Notes: a model not told the origin generated them from the sequence alone. A stretch of 52,752 bases of DNA from an uncultured Planctomycetaceae bacterium (GCA_913031625.1 CAJWGB010000010.1:1-52752); one strand, 5' to 3'. Positions 8,252 through 17,142 are shown, numbered from the stretch's first letter. Translations and numbers: made by a program.

Positions 8252-8602
8252 GAATCCGATTTCCGCGATGGCAATTCAGGCGCACGAGATGCACGCCAGG
8301 CAATATGCATACGCCGGAATTCGGTCTGCGTTGGAGGGGAATTTCAGATTCCTGTGGTCTGCTGAGTCAGCCTGATCGCTGCCGATTCCGCAGATTTCCC
8401 ACAATCCGCGCCAACCGTACAGACTGCACGCCAGCCCCGCGCATACTCTGTGAATCCCTGTGTCCTCTGCGGTGAAATTGCACTGACTGGAGCGGTGATT
8501 CTTCAGCCTCTGTATGTACAGCCGAAGATTCGACCGACCGGATCAGCCCAATCTCCGATCCAGCCGGCCGAATCAGTAGCCATTCATCAGTAGCCATTCG
8601 CT
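8252..8602. other. 351-bp intergenic region with an exact 14-bp tandem duplication
   Basis: No convincing gene is seen. It separates two minus-strand genes. ATCAGTAGCCATTC occurs twice back to back at 8572-8585 and 8586-8599, just beyond the stop of the secreted-protein gene. No terminator with a T tract is visible. Confidence 0.55.
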
Positions 8603-9253
8603 CTACCGAAATCGTGTCGGAACGCTCAGGGGGGCCGGTGCCGCTGGAGGCGCGTGCGGGATCGGAGTCGGCGGAGGAGGTGCCTGGTCCAGTCCCGGAG
8701 TTGGTGCCACTCCAATGTCCTTCATCAGGCAGCAGAGAGTCTCTTCCACCATCTTCATCCTGGTCTGCATTCCTCCCAACCCCACCTGTCGGCGGTGAAT
8801 GCGAGTCCACGGCATCACGCAGTCACAGATGTGCTTCAGCAGTGCATCCGCCCCCGCCAGCTGTCGTTGTGCCGTGACCGCATTCAGGCGGTGAGCTGAA
8901 ACGCGAAGAGTCTTTGCCGTCTGCAGCAGCGAGTAGGTCTCAGTGTAAGTCGCCTGGAATTCGACGTTGTGGGAGTAGTTGTAGTACAGATCGAGGCACA
9001 GGTCGTTCAGCAGGAACTCGAGCTTTCCAGTGAGGTATGGCACGTGTTCACAGGCTCCGAACCGAATGCTGTCGGGATCCGGCGCGATTTCCTGCGGGAG
9101 GATTGGCTGTGCAATCAGTTGAGTGCGATGAACGGGAAACGACTGTGTCGGATAGAAGGAAGGGACTGGTCGCCGCAGACATTGTGCATGAAGTTCGTCT
9201 GTGTTGAGTGCTGCAATGGTCAGCAGTCCGGTCAGGACGGTTCGAATCGTCAT
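8603..9253 (-). CDS. secreted hypothetical protein with Pro-rich C-terminus
   Basis: A 216-residue protein of unknown function. The N-terminus looks like a signal peptide (MTIRTVLTGLLTIAALNTDELHA, then QCLRRP). The mature region has two parts. Residues ~65-185 form a helical segment with conserved-looking Cys residues (FGACEHVPYL, LNDLCLDLYYNYSHNVEF, HICDCVMPW, ETLCCLMKDIGV). The last ~30 residues are Pro/Ala-rich (APPPPTPIPHAPPAAPAPL). A good ribosome-binding site (AAAGGAAAG on the coding strand) precedes the ATG. Six or so cysteines suggest disulfides outside the cytoplasm. I recognise no family; small secreted proteins of this kind are common in planctomycetes. It has no clear functional neighbour. 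Confidence 0.75.
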   Translation of the reverse strand: MTIRTVLTGLLTIAALNTDELHAQCLRRPVPSFYPTQSFPVHRTQLIAQPILPQEIAPDPDSIRFGACEHVPYLTGKLEFLLNDLCLDLYYNYSHNVEFQATYTETYSLLQTAKTLRVSAHRLNAVTAQRQLAGADALLKHICDCVMPWTRIHRRQVGLGGMQTRMKMVEETLCCLMKDIGVAPTPGLDQAPPPPTPIPHAPPAAPAPLSVPTRFR

Positions 9254-9582
9254 GGTTCTTTCCTTTCCAGAAAGAGTGGAGTCATGGCCTGATCAGAATT
9301 GAGACAGCTCGCCCTTGTCTCTCCAAGGGCGCATATGGGGCGCGGGAGCTGATCGCGGGCAATCGTCTCATTCAGGCGGTTGGATGTTTGCACGGGCTGA
9401 CTTCCCTGCTGGCCCTCGTTTGACTCTTTGCCAGGTGTGTGCCAAAACACCAAATCGAACGTAAACGTTCTGCAGCTAACGACTTATCCGCGAGTGAGCA
9501 GCAATGGGACGGGCATAAATGCCGTTGCGCAACGGTCTCACACGTAATCAGACTGAATACAGGAACAAACGGAGAGCAGACC
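9254..9582. other. 329-bp divergent intergenic region
   Basis: It lies between the minus-strand secreted-protein gene and the plus-strand aldo/keto reductase, so it should hold both promoters, though no clear -35/-10 pair stands out. One hairpin is visible at 9311-9330 (GCCCTTG, 6-nt loop, CAAGGGC). An in-frame upstream extension of the reductase gene reaches 9439 but lacks coding character. Confidence 0.5.
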
Positions 9583-10617
9583 ATGGAACGACGAACACTT
9601 GGTGGCAGCGGTATTTCTGTCACAGATATCTGCATGGGAACGATGACGTTTGGAGCGCAGTGCGACGAGAAACTCTCCTTCGAGATTATGGATCGTGCCT
9701 TCGATGCCGGCATCGATTTCTATGACGCGGCCGAGATGTACCCGGTGCCTCCGAAAGTGGAGACCTACGGCATCACCGAAGAAATCGTCGGGCGATGGCT
9801 GAAGACCAAGCCCCGCGAAGCTGTGATTGTGGCGACAAAAATTACCGGGCCCGGACATGGGTGGTTTGTGCCTCCTGTCCGCCATGGACGGACAGCTTTG
9901 GATCGACTTCAGATCGTTCGAGCGGTGGAGGAGAGTCTGGGTCGCCTGCAGACGGACTATATCGATCTCTATCAGACTCACTGGCCGGACCATTCAGCGC
10001 GGTACGAAGATGTGCTGGATGCACTCACGATGTTGATTAAACAGGGAAAGATCCGTGCAGCAGGATGCAGTAACGAGACCTGTTGGGGACTGATGAAGAG
10101 CCTTTGGGCCGCGGAACAGCACGGCCTGAGCAGGTACGACTCAGTGCAGAACAACTTCAGCATTCTTAATCGGCGGTGCGAAAGTGAACTGGCTCAGGTA
10201 TGTCGGCAGGAGCAGGTGAGTCTGCTTCCTTACTCCCCACTGGGCGGGGGAGTCCTCACTGGTAAGTACACAGATGACTGGCCGGAGGGAGCTCGATTCT
10301 CTGCCTATCGCACGGCAGGTGAGCGACAGCAGAAGATACTCGAGCGTTTTCTGAATGGTCGTTCGCGTCAGACTGTGGAACTGCTGCGACCGATCGCTGC
10401 CGATATTGGGGTGACTCTGACAGCTCTGTCTGTTGCGTGGAGCCGACAGCATGACTTCGTGGCATCAACGATTATTGGCGCGACCACTGTGGAGCAACTC
10501 GACGAAAGTCTGGCTGCAAAAGATCTGATTCTGGACGACGAGACGATGCGACGCATCGATGAGATCGATGAACTGATTCCGACTCCCCTCAAAGAAGATG
10601 GATTGCGCAGGAAGTAG
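9583..10617 (+). CDS. aldo/keto reductase, Tas-like
   Basis: A 344-residue NADPH-dependent oxidoreductase of the aldo/keto reductase superfamily. The ATG at 9583 follows GGAGAG and starts a canonical [20 protein letters not shown]. The catalytic tetrad is complete: Asp48 and Tyr53 in YDAAEMY, Lys86 in VATKITG and His133 in LYQTHWPD. The [17 protein letters not shown] stretch and the wide spacing before the Lys are hallmarks of the E. coli Tas type. NADP-binding signatures appear late ([25 protein letters not shown]). Tas-like enzymes reduce aldehydes or ketones in the cytoplasm, and their natural substrates are mostly unknown. It stands alone between two long intergenic regions. Confidence 0.92.
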   Translation: MERRTLGGSGISVTDICMGTMTFGAQCDEKLSFEIMDRAFDAGIDFYDAAEMYPVPPKVETYGITEEIVGRWLKTKPREAVIVATKITGPGHGWFVPPVRHGRTALDRLQIVRAVEESLGRLQTDYIDLYQTHWPDHSARYEDVLDALTMLIKQGKIRAAGCSNETCWGLMKSLWAAEQHGLSRYDSVQNNFSILNRRCESELAQVCRQEQVSLLPYSPLGGGVLTGKYTDDWPEGARFSAYRTAGERQQKILERFLNGRSRQTVELLRPIAADIGVTLTALSVAWSRQHDFVASTIIGATTVEQLDESLAAKDLILDDETMRRIDEIDELIPTPLKEDGLRRK

Positions 10618-10916
10618 TCGGCTTGTCCACGTCCGATCACAGCGTCGGCCCTCGCTTGCTCGTCCCGGCGGACTGTAGGCCGGAGTGGCGAAGTCCGGCG
10701 GCAAAACATGTCAATGAACTGGAAGTCGCGAAACGGCGTCAGCGGTGCACGATGCTGCTGAGGTCCGGGCTCACACAGCCCAGCTACAGGGCGGCCGGCT
10801 GGCCAGCAAAACGGCCGCAATTCCGAATCGCATCCTCGCACTCATTTGCTGCGCCACGCTTTGGCATTGATAATCGCCAGCCCGCCTCCTGATCCTCAAT
10901 CGACCAAAGGTCCCTC
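10618..10916. other. 299-bp intergenic region with GTCCGG-type palindromes
   Basis: No gene is seen. An imperfect palindromic element sits at about 10664-10702, with the inner stem GCCGGA (10679-10684) and TCCGGC (10694-10699). A second short stem, GGGCT-CACAC-AGCCC, lies near 10768-10783. Elements of the form 'GTAGGCCGGAGT..GAAGTCCGGCGG' look like dispersed intergenic repeats, but no second full copy is present here. Confidence 0.5.
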
Positions 10917-13415
10917 ATGTTGATTCGTCTGTGTCCTTCTGCATTGATCGTTCTTCTTCTGCTTCCGGGGGCCGTCGCCCAGCAGCTTACCAAAACAAAT
11001 TACGACCGCCTTGTTCCTGCGGGCAAGGAAGTGGACGCCATTTACGGCGATTATGCACTCGGCAATGAAGCGGCTCGAGCCGTCATCGCTCGTCCGGTTA
11101 TTACTCGCAACGCCAACATGACAGTCCGGTCAGTGGGTGGTGCGTTGATTGACTTTGCAGTCAGACAGCATGAAAGCGATCAGCTCAGTGCGTTTTACCC
11201 GGGCCGAAGAAAGACTCGATTCACTGACGTAACTGCGAAGAACGGTCGCGTGATCGTGAGCGCTGAAGGAACTGATTCTGAGCTCTCCTGCTCAGTGCGG
11301 TACTCGTTCCTCGACAATCTGCCTGTCATTCAGGTGGCGACAACATGGAAGAACACCTCTGCAAAGAAAATGACTCTGCCGCTGGAAGACGACATTCGTG
11401 CTGACGGGGGCAACGAAGACATGATCAAGTCTTCCAATGGTCGTCATGAGCTGTTCTTCATTCACGATATCCACTGGCAGCAGGCATACGCTGTGATTGC
11501 TCCGGGATTCACCATCCGTTCCAACAGCAACTCACGAGAAAGTGTGCTCAGTTACGAACTCGATGGAGTCGCCCAGCGCTCTCTTGAACCGGGCGAGGAA
11601 TTTACGCTCAAGCGGAGCATCATTGTTGGGCGGGATCTGCCTGACGTTCGTGCCACCATCGATGATCTGGGCGACATCGATGTCGAGGATGCAGTCATCC
11701 TGACAGTTCAGGATGCCAATGGAGAACCCATCTCAGATGCACGCGTCCAACTGCTGTCTGAAGATGGTGAACGGGGCACCTGTGTGACAGACGAAGATGG
11801 CAGGGTTGACGTTCGTCTCCCAACGGGTGTTTACTCGGTCAACGTATCGGTTGCGGGAATCACGGTTCGTAAGTCGAGCGATACAAAGATTGAGGTTAAT
11901 GCTGAGCAGAATCAGGGCTTCATTCTGCGGTGCGTCGACTATCGCGAGAGTACTATTCAGGTAACAGTCACCGATGAGACAGGACAACCGATTCCTGCCA
12001 AGGTGGAGTTCCGAGGAACCAATGGTACCCCCACGCCTGACTGGGGACCTGACTCAGGAGAATTCTTCGTCCGGAATCTGGCTTACACGGCAAACGGAAC
12101 GATTGAACGTCGCATGGCCACCGGCACATACGACGTGATTGTGAGTCGAGGTCCTGAGTACGATGCTGTTTTCACAAAGCTGGACCTGGGAAAGCAGAAT
12201 CAGCTTAACGTGAAACTCAATCACTCCGTGAAGACTCCCGGCTGGGTTAGCAGTGACTTCCACAGTCATAGTTCTCCTTCCGGGGACAACACCGGCAGTC
12301 AGCTGGGAAGAATTCTCAACCTCGCCGCGGCCAACATTGAGTTCGCTCCATGTACGGAACACAACCGGGTGAGTACCTATGAGCAACACATCAGCGGGCT
12401 GAAACTGTCAAAGTTTATCGGGACGGTGACCGGGATGGAGTTGACGGGAACTCCGCTACCGCTGAACCATCAGAATGTGTTTCCGATGATCCACCGTCCG
12501 AGAACTCAGGACGGAGGAGGTCCGGTGACGGACGTGAGTCCCGAATCGCAGATCGAACGGCTGCACCTGTGGGATGATCGCAGTCAGAAACTGATTCAGC
12601 AGAACCATCCTGATATCGGCTGGCTGTTCTACGACAAAACCGGAGACGGCAAACCGGACGGCGGATACGCACGCTCGTTTGAGCATATAGACGTGATGGA
12701 GATACACCCGATCGATCGGATGCTCGCCCGAAAACAGTTCGATGTACGCAGTGGAAAACCGGCGGGTAACAATCGCATGTTCAACTGGTTGCAGCTCCTG
12801 AACCAGGGCTTTCGCGTTTATGGAGTCGTGAACACGGACGCGCACTACAACTTTCACGGCAGTGGTCCGCTGCGGAACTGGATTCGTTCTGAAACAGACG
12901 ATCCGTCGAAGATTGACCCCATGGACATCGTACGAGCTTCAGAGGCCGGACAGGTACTGATGTCGAATGGCCCATTCCTTGAAGCAACCTTTAACAGTGA
13001 CTCAGCCAAAGCGGCAACCTATGGCGACGACATCCAGGCGAAGAATGGGCATGTTACGATCGGTATCAAGGTGCAATGCCCGGATTGGCTCGATGTCGAT
13101 ACGGTGTTTGTGCTCGTGAACGGGGTAAAGAGTCCTGAACTTTCATTTACCCGAGACGAGCATGCGGATGCATTTGGGGACGGAACGGTCAAGTTTGAGA
13201 AGCAGCTTTCAGCAACCCTGAAGGAAGATGCTCACCTGATCGTCGTGACCGGCCATCGCACAGAGATTATCGGTGATGTGGAAGGGCCGTCATGGGGCCG
13301 CAGCCACCCGGCCGCCGTGACGAATCCAGTCTTCGTAGATGTCGACGGGAATGGATTCAAATCGAATCAGGACACGCTGGGATACCCACTGCCAGTGAAG
13401 TTTAAGGCGCCGTAG
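10917..13415 (+). CDS. secreted CehA/McbA-like PHP-domain metallohydrolase
   Basis: An 832-residue exported protein. A signal peptide covers residues 1-21 (cleavage after GAVA). The first ~250 residues form a beta-rich domain. Two carboxypeptidase-regulatory-like or Ig-like modules follow (~255-325 with GEPISDARVQLLSEDG, ~335-430 with DETGQPIPAKVEF). A PHP-type hydrolase domain then begins at ~440. Metal-ligand motifs are FHSH (His449, His451), TEHN (Glu481, His482) and NTDAH (Asp641, His643). This layout resembles proteins annotated CehA/McbA-family metallohydrolases, named after carbaryl-hydrolysing enzymes. The substrate here is unknown, and the usual natural targets are probably phosphoesters or esters. 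ATG at 10917 is the first Met of the signal peptide. Confidence 0.85.
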   Translation: MLIRLCPSALIVLLLLPGAVAQQLTKTNYDRLVPAGKEVDAIYGDYALGNEAARAVIARPVITRNANMTVRSVGGALIDFAVRQHESDQLSAFYPGRRKTRFTDVTAKNGRVIVSAEGTDSELSCSVRYSFLDNLPVIQVATTWKNTSAKKMTLPLEDDIRADGGNEDMIKSSNGRHELFFIHDIHWQQAYAVIAPGFTIRSNSNSRESVLSYELDGVAQRSLEPGEEFTLKRSIIVGRDLPDVRATIDDLGDIDVEDAVILTVQDANGEPISDARVQLLSEDGERGTCVTDEDGRVDVRLPTGVYSVNVSVAGITVRKSSDTKIEVNAEQNQGFILRCVDYRESTIQVTVTDETGQPIPAKVEFRGTNGTPTPDWGPDSGEFFVRNLAYTANGTIERRMATGTYDVIVSRGPEYDAVFTKLDLGKQNQLNVKLNHSVKTPGWVSSDFHSHSSPSGDNTGSQLGRILNLAAANIEFAPCTEHNRVSTYEQHISGLKLSKFIGTVTGMELTGTPLPLNHQNVFPMIHRPRTQDGGGPVTDVSPESQIERLHLWDDRSQKLIQQNHPDIGWLFYDKTGDGKPDGGYARSFEHIDVMEIHPIDRMLARKQFDVRSGKPAGNNRMFNWLQLLNQGFRVYGVVNTDAHYNFHGSGPLRNWIRSETDDPSKIDPMDIVRASEAGQVLMSNGPFLEATFNSDSAKAATYGDDIQAKNGHVTIGIKVQCPDWLDVDTVFVLVNGVKSPELSFTRDEHADAFGDGTVKFEKQLSATLKEDAHLIVVTGHRTEIIGDVEGPSWGRSHPAAVTNPVFVDVDGNGFKSNQDTLGYPLPVKFKAP

Positions 13416-13442
13416 GCGACGGGTGCCCGCGACAAATGCATC

Positions 13443-13517
13443 GCCGCACGAACGCTCGACGCGTGCGGCTTCGGCGACCGGTTAAACGAGGCGACTTGGC
13501 TCCGTCGGCAGAGCCAA
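13443..13517. other. pair of hairpins between convergent genes
   Basis: Two stem-loops follow the PHP hydrolase gene: GCCGCACG/CGTGCGGC (13443-13469, 8-bp stem) and TTGGCTC/GAGCCAA (13496-13517, 7-bp stem). Neither has a T tract, so they are not textbook terminators, but they lie between convergent genes where transcripts must end. Confidence 0.45.
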
Positions 13518-13622
13518 TGCCCCCCCCGCAATGGCAGGCAGCTCAAAAACAGAGCCGGTTACCGCACGGCCTGGGTGTGATGTCAGTGGGTGAAACCGTA
13601 GAGGGCTTCGGGGAATGAGCCT

Positions 13623-14066
13623 TCACACGTCTGTCGACGTGCTCCGCTCCAGTCCGTGTGCTTCCCGAACTTCATCGAGAGCGTCCTGCAGTGAATCGCA
13701 GACGCGTCGATGTTTGCGATCCAGCTTTCCGGCGTAAATGCGGGTGGCAAGGACGTCGCTGAGCGCCAGCAGTACCAGCCATGCTGCAAGGACCAACATG
13801 CCAATGAGGTACAGGGTGGCCAGAACCGGGAACTCTCGTACGTTAAACACGCCCCAGAGTCCGATCACACCACCGAACAAAACAGTCAGTGCGGATGTCT
13901 GAATGCGACGGGAATACTGACGGGTAAAGAACTCAAGGTCTGAATCCGTGAGTTCCTCGTCTGCCTGGTGGCGCCGATGAGCCCGGACGTTGAAGACCAC
14001 CATCGCGATTCCCGCTGCCGCGACCACGGAGCCAAAGGCCAGGCATGGGATTTGAAGGTCGTCCAT
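13623..14066 (-). CDS. small membrane protein of unknown function
   Basis: A 147-residue protein with three likely membrane helices: ~residues 6-25 (CLAFGSVVAAAGIAMVVF), ~58-76 (ALTVLFGGVIGLWGVF) and ~80-103 (VLATLYLIGMLVLAAWLVLLAL). The loop between helices 1 and 2 is charged (RAHRRHQADEELTDSDLEFF). The C-terminal ~40 residues are polar and probably cytoplasmic helix (DRKHRRVCDSLQDALDEVREAHGL). No family is recognised. It is convergent with the PHP hydrolase and divergent from the sigma-factor gene, with 700 bp between the two starts. Confidence 0.7.
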   Translation of the reverse strand: MDDLQIPCLAFGSVVAAAGIAMVVFNVRAHRRHQADEELTDSDLEFFTRQYSRRIQTSALTVLFGGVIGLWGVFNVREFPVLATLYLIGMLVLAAWLVLLALSDVLATRIYAGKLDRKHRRVCDSLQDALDEVREAHGLERSTSTDV

Positions 14067-14766
14067 TGAGGGGTCCTGCCAGTTCAGGGGGCGATTGTTG
14101 AATTTGCAGAGTTCAGTCTACTAACCGTAAGTGGCAAATAGTGCAACTGCCGTTCCCATTATGAGACTTCTGTGCCGCTCTGAGTTGTTCACATAAGTCA
14201 ATAATTTGTCAGAAGTTACGAATAGCGTTCGGACAATCATTGTCGTGCGGCAACCGTAACCGTGTGCGTTTTGAAACACGTGACTGATTGCGACACAGTT
14301 GTGTCATTTTGATCCGTGGGTCGTCACTGTGACGGCGCACTGACACGGCTGTGCGTAAGGGTTGAAGTGTGAGTTGCGTCAGATCTCAGGTTTTAGGGTT
14401 TTGGTCAATTCTTCATGTGTGTGAATACTGGTTCATTTCGGGCGTTTTTCTGAACGTTTTTAGGCAGAAAGTGTCTTAAAGCTGCTGGATATCACGGTAT
14501 CTCCTTGATGGAGGGTGAATTCGGCCTACGGGAAACGGTTGTACGGGCGCAGTCGTCGGATGCAGGAATTACAAGATCCAGGCGTTGTGTGATGCCGTTT
14601 ATAAACATGAGAGAAAGTCCATTTGGCTGGAAATCGCGTGCCCACGAAGGGCTACAGGTCATCGGAAGGGGGCATGATCAAGACGGTTATGTCGCGTCCG
14701 GCACGAACTTTGCCTCAGGTTTGTGCTGACAGCCGGAGTCTTCCGGCAGGGTGAAGGAGGTTCAAA
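14067..14766. promoter_or_regulatory. 700-bp leader/regulatory region upstream of the sigma-factor gene
   Basis: No convincing gene is present; a 74-codon frame at 14505-14729 lacks a good start signal. The stretch 14100-14500 is noticeably more T/A-rich than its surroundings. Between 14275 and 14350 there is a run of short dyads built on GTGTC/GTCAC half-sites: CACGTG, GACAC-AGTT-GTGTC (14292-14305), GTCAC-T-GTGAC (14323-14333) and a further ACTGACACGGCTGTG. A hairpin GCCGGA-GTCT-TCCGGC (14732-14747) ends seven bases before the AAGGAGG ribosome-binding site at 14754-14760. Together this looks like a regulated promoter with a structured leader, but no -35/-10 pair could be fixed. Confidence 0.45.
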
Positions 14767-16422
14767 ATGTCACGATACCGAAACGAACGTATTCGCGAGC
14801 TTGCTGAACAGCAGGTTCGGTTTGCCCCCCAGGCAGTCAAAACACGCCAGATCTCCCAGGCCGAGGATTTTCTGTTCTCGGTGAAGGGCGGACTTGAGTA
14901 CCGCTTTGGCGAAGTGTGCTTTGCTGTGACTGGGTACCGGCCAGAAACCGACGTCGTCGTGAAGGGCCGAGATCTCGCTCATGATCTCCGGTGTCTTGTG
15001 GAGGATCTGTCCGGTAGTCTCAATCAGCCGATTTCGGAGCTCGGTGAGCCAGCGCTGACAGTAAAAGAAGTGAGTGAGCTGTTCAGCGTTTCGGCCAAAA
15101 CGGTCGATCGGTGGCGTGATCGTGGCCTTCCCAGTCGCCGCATGAATGTGGGTGGGCGTCTGAGAGTTGTAATTCCACAAAGCATCCTCAATCGGTTTGT
15201 CGCTGATCATCGAGATGAGATTGATCGCGGCAGCAGCTTTCGGCAGATGACGCAGGAAGAGCGACAGGAGGTGATTTTGGCCGCCCGCGAGTTGGCGGCG
15301 GAAGGGCTTGGGTTAACGGAGGTCAGTCGGCGAATCGGTGAGCGGTTCAGTCGAGCGACTGAGACGATCCGTTACACGCTTCGTGATTTTGACAAGGCTC
15401 ACCCGGAAAACGCCATTTTTCCACGTGTTACAGCTCAGGTTTCGGGTGAGCATCAATCGCTCATATTTGACCTGCACGCTCAGGGCGTGGTTATTGAGGA
15501 CCTCGCTCGGCGTTTCTCTCGCACTAAGTCCTCCATTCAGTCGATCCTCGCAGATGTCCGCGTCCGTCGACTCAGGGCGATGCCGGTTGAGTACATGGAT
15601 TCCGAGGAATTCCGAATGGATGACGCCGAGTCTACCATTCTTGGCGAGCCGCCTGCCTACGACGAAAAGTCCTCCGTGCGTGTTCCGAAAGGGCTACCCG
15701 CCTATCTGGCAGAGCTGTACAAGGTGCCGCTGCTGAACAAGCCACAGGAGCAGTACTACTTTCGGAAAATGAATTACCTCAAATTCCGGGCCGCGGAGCT
15801 CCAGAAGGAGCTGAATGACGGCAGGGCGAATGCCCGAGTGGCACGCCGGATGGAGGCGCTGCTGGATGATGCGAATAGGGTGAAAAACCTGCTGACTCGC
15901 TCGAATCTCAGGCTGGTTGTGTCGATCGCGAAACGGCACCTGAAGCCAGGGGTGAACTTTTTTGAGCTGGTCAGCGACGGCAATATGTCGTTGATCCGCG
16001 CCATCGAGAAGTTTGACTACGCTCGAGGCAACAAGTTTTCGACATACGCGTCGTGGGCCATCATGAAGAATTATGCTCGTAGTGTGCCCGCTGAGCACAC
16101 TCGGCTCGACCGATTTCGTACCGGGTACGAGGAGGTCTTCTACGATTCGCAGGATGGTCGCGGCAATGCTTTTGCTGACGAGTTGGTCAATAAGGCTCAG
16201 CGGGCTGCCATTATGGAGATCCTCGAAGAGCTGAATGGCCGGGAGCGAAAGGTGATTTCGTACCGCTTCGGGCTCGCCAAAGGTACTGAGCCGGAGACGC
16301 TTGAGCAGGTCGGCAACAGGCTGGGGGTGACCAAGGAACGCGTTCGTCAGATTGAGGTCCGCACCCTTGAGAAGCTGCGCAGGATAGCTCGAGTTAAAGG
16401 GGTGGATATCCCCGGGATCTAA
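14767..16422 (+). CDS. sigma-70 family factor fused to N-terminal helix-turn-helix domains
   Basis: A 551-residue protein with a strong AAGGAGG site 6 nt before the ATG. Residues 96-146 form an excisionase/MerR-like HTH (LTVKEVSELFSVSAKTVDRWRD...GRLRVV). Residues ~158-206 (MTQEERQEVILAARELAAEGLG..., RFSRATETIRYTLRD) and ~228-270 (VIEDLARRFSRTKSSIQSIL) look like further HTH modules. Sigma regions follow: 1.2-like at ~308-335, region 2 at ~372-455 (NLRLVVSIAKRH, FFELVSDGNMSLIRAIEKFDYARGNKFSTYASW) and region 4 at ~485-543 (GVTKERVRQIEVRTLEKL). Only ~35 residues join regions 2 and 4, so region 3 is essentially absent. It should direct RNA polymerase to a specific promoter set and may bind DNA through the extra HTH modules. 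It sits just upstream of the tRNA-tuf-rpoBC block. Confidence 0.9.
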   Translation: MSRYRNERIRELAEQQVRFAPQAVKTRQISQAEDFLFSVKGGLEYRFGEVCFAVTGYRPETDVVVKGRDLAHDLRCLVEDLSGSLNQPISELGEPALTVKEVSELFSVSAKTVDRWRDRGLPSRRMNVGGRLRVVIPQSILNRFVADHRDEIDRGSSFRQMTQEERQEVILAARELAAEGLGLTEVSRRIGERFSRATETIRYTLRDFDKAHPENAIFPRVTAQVSGEHQSLIFDLHAQGVVIEDLARRFSRTKSSIQSILADVRVRRLRAMPVEYMDSEEFRMDDAESTILGEPPAYDEKSSVRVPKGLPAYLAELYKVPLLNKPQEQYYFRKMNYLKFRAAELQKELNDGRANARVARRMEALLDDANRVKNLLTRSNLRLVVSIAKRHLKPGVNFFELVSDGNMSLIRAIEKFDYARGNKFSTYASWAIMKNYARSVPAEHTRLDRFRTGYEEVFYDSQDGRGNAFADELVNKAQRAAIMEILEELNGRERKVISYRFGLAKGTEPETLEQVGNRLGVTKERVRQIEVRTLEKLRRIARVKGVDIPGI

Positions 16423-16754
16423 GATCAGCTGAATAGCGGCCCGAGTCTTGTCATTGGCCGGGGTGATTTGTGTGTCCGGGATGCCCGGTGGTCTCAATTG
16501 CGGGTGTGGCGGGTTGAATATTCGTGCAGTCTGAAATTGGCTTCATTTCCGGCTGCTGCACGCCGACAAGAACCGCATTGTGATCTGTGACCGCAGTGCT
16601 GAGCTCCTTTGAATTGACGGATTTGGGAATGGGAATGGCTTTCCGCCGAACCTTTCCGAGACTGTTTTCTCATAAATCCTGTGAATCAGGGTTCGGCCTT
16701 GTTTGCAGTAAGTCGATTGCTATACTGCCCGGCTCGCCACGGCGGTCGGTCTGC
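16423..16754. other. 332-bp intergenic region before the tRNA cluster
   Basis: No gene is seen. The left two thirds show no clear terminator for the sigma-factor gene. The right end carries the probable tRNA promoter, listed separately. Confidence 0.5.
16699..16726 (+). promoter_or_regulatory. probable promoter of the tRNA-tuf operon
   Basis: TTGTTT (16699-16704) and TATACT (16721-16726) are separated by 16 bp. Transcription would start near 16733, about 20 nt before the first tRNA. The GC-rich CCCGGCTCGCC just after the -10 resembles a stringent discriminator. Inferred by eye only. Confidence 0.5.
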
Positions 16755-16827
<73 letters not shown>

Positions 16828-16915
16828 TTCGCATTTTAGTTGAGGATTGTTGGTTGCCAGAGTCTGATTGCCTACATTCCGCAGCGGAATAGTCTCCGTT
16901 GTGTCACACACAGAG

Positions 16916-16998
16916 GGGGGTGTTCCAGAGCGGCCAAATGGGCCAGACTGTAAATCTGGTGGCGTACGCCTTCGCAGGTTCGAATCCTGCCGCCCCCA
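16916..16998 (+). tRNA. tRNA-Tyr (anticodon GUA)
   Basis: An 83-nt class II tRNA with a long variable arm. The acceptor GGGGGTG pairs with CGCCCCC. The anticodon stem CCAGA/TCTGG encloses CTGTAAA, anticodon GTA. The T-loop is GGTTCGAATCC. The discriminator is A, with no encoded CCA. Confidence 0.96.
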
Positions 16999-17049
16999 AT
17001 CGTGAGTAGCTGTAAGCGAGAGGGTCTGGCTTGGAAAGTCAAGGTTTTT

Positions 17050-17120
17050 GCGGGTGTAGTTCAATGGTAGAACTCCAGCCTTCCAAGCTGGTCGTGAGGG
17101 TTCGATTCCCTTCACCCGCT
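17050..17120 (+). tRNA. tRNA-Gly (anticodon UCC)
   Basis: A 71-nt tRNA. The acceptor GCGGGTG pairs with CACCCGC. The anticodon stem CCAGC/GCTGG encloses CTTCCAA, anticodon TCC. The T-loop is GGTTCGATTCC. The discriminator is T; CCA is not encoded. Confidence 0.96.
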
Positions 17121-17142
17121 CTCTTCCAGGAGCCAATTAATT

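Noticed and set aside
14505-14729. 74-codon frame upstream of the sigma gene as a leader peptide
   Set aside because: Weak start context, no family, and it ends across the leader hairpin region without attenuation-type codon runs.
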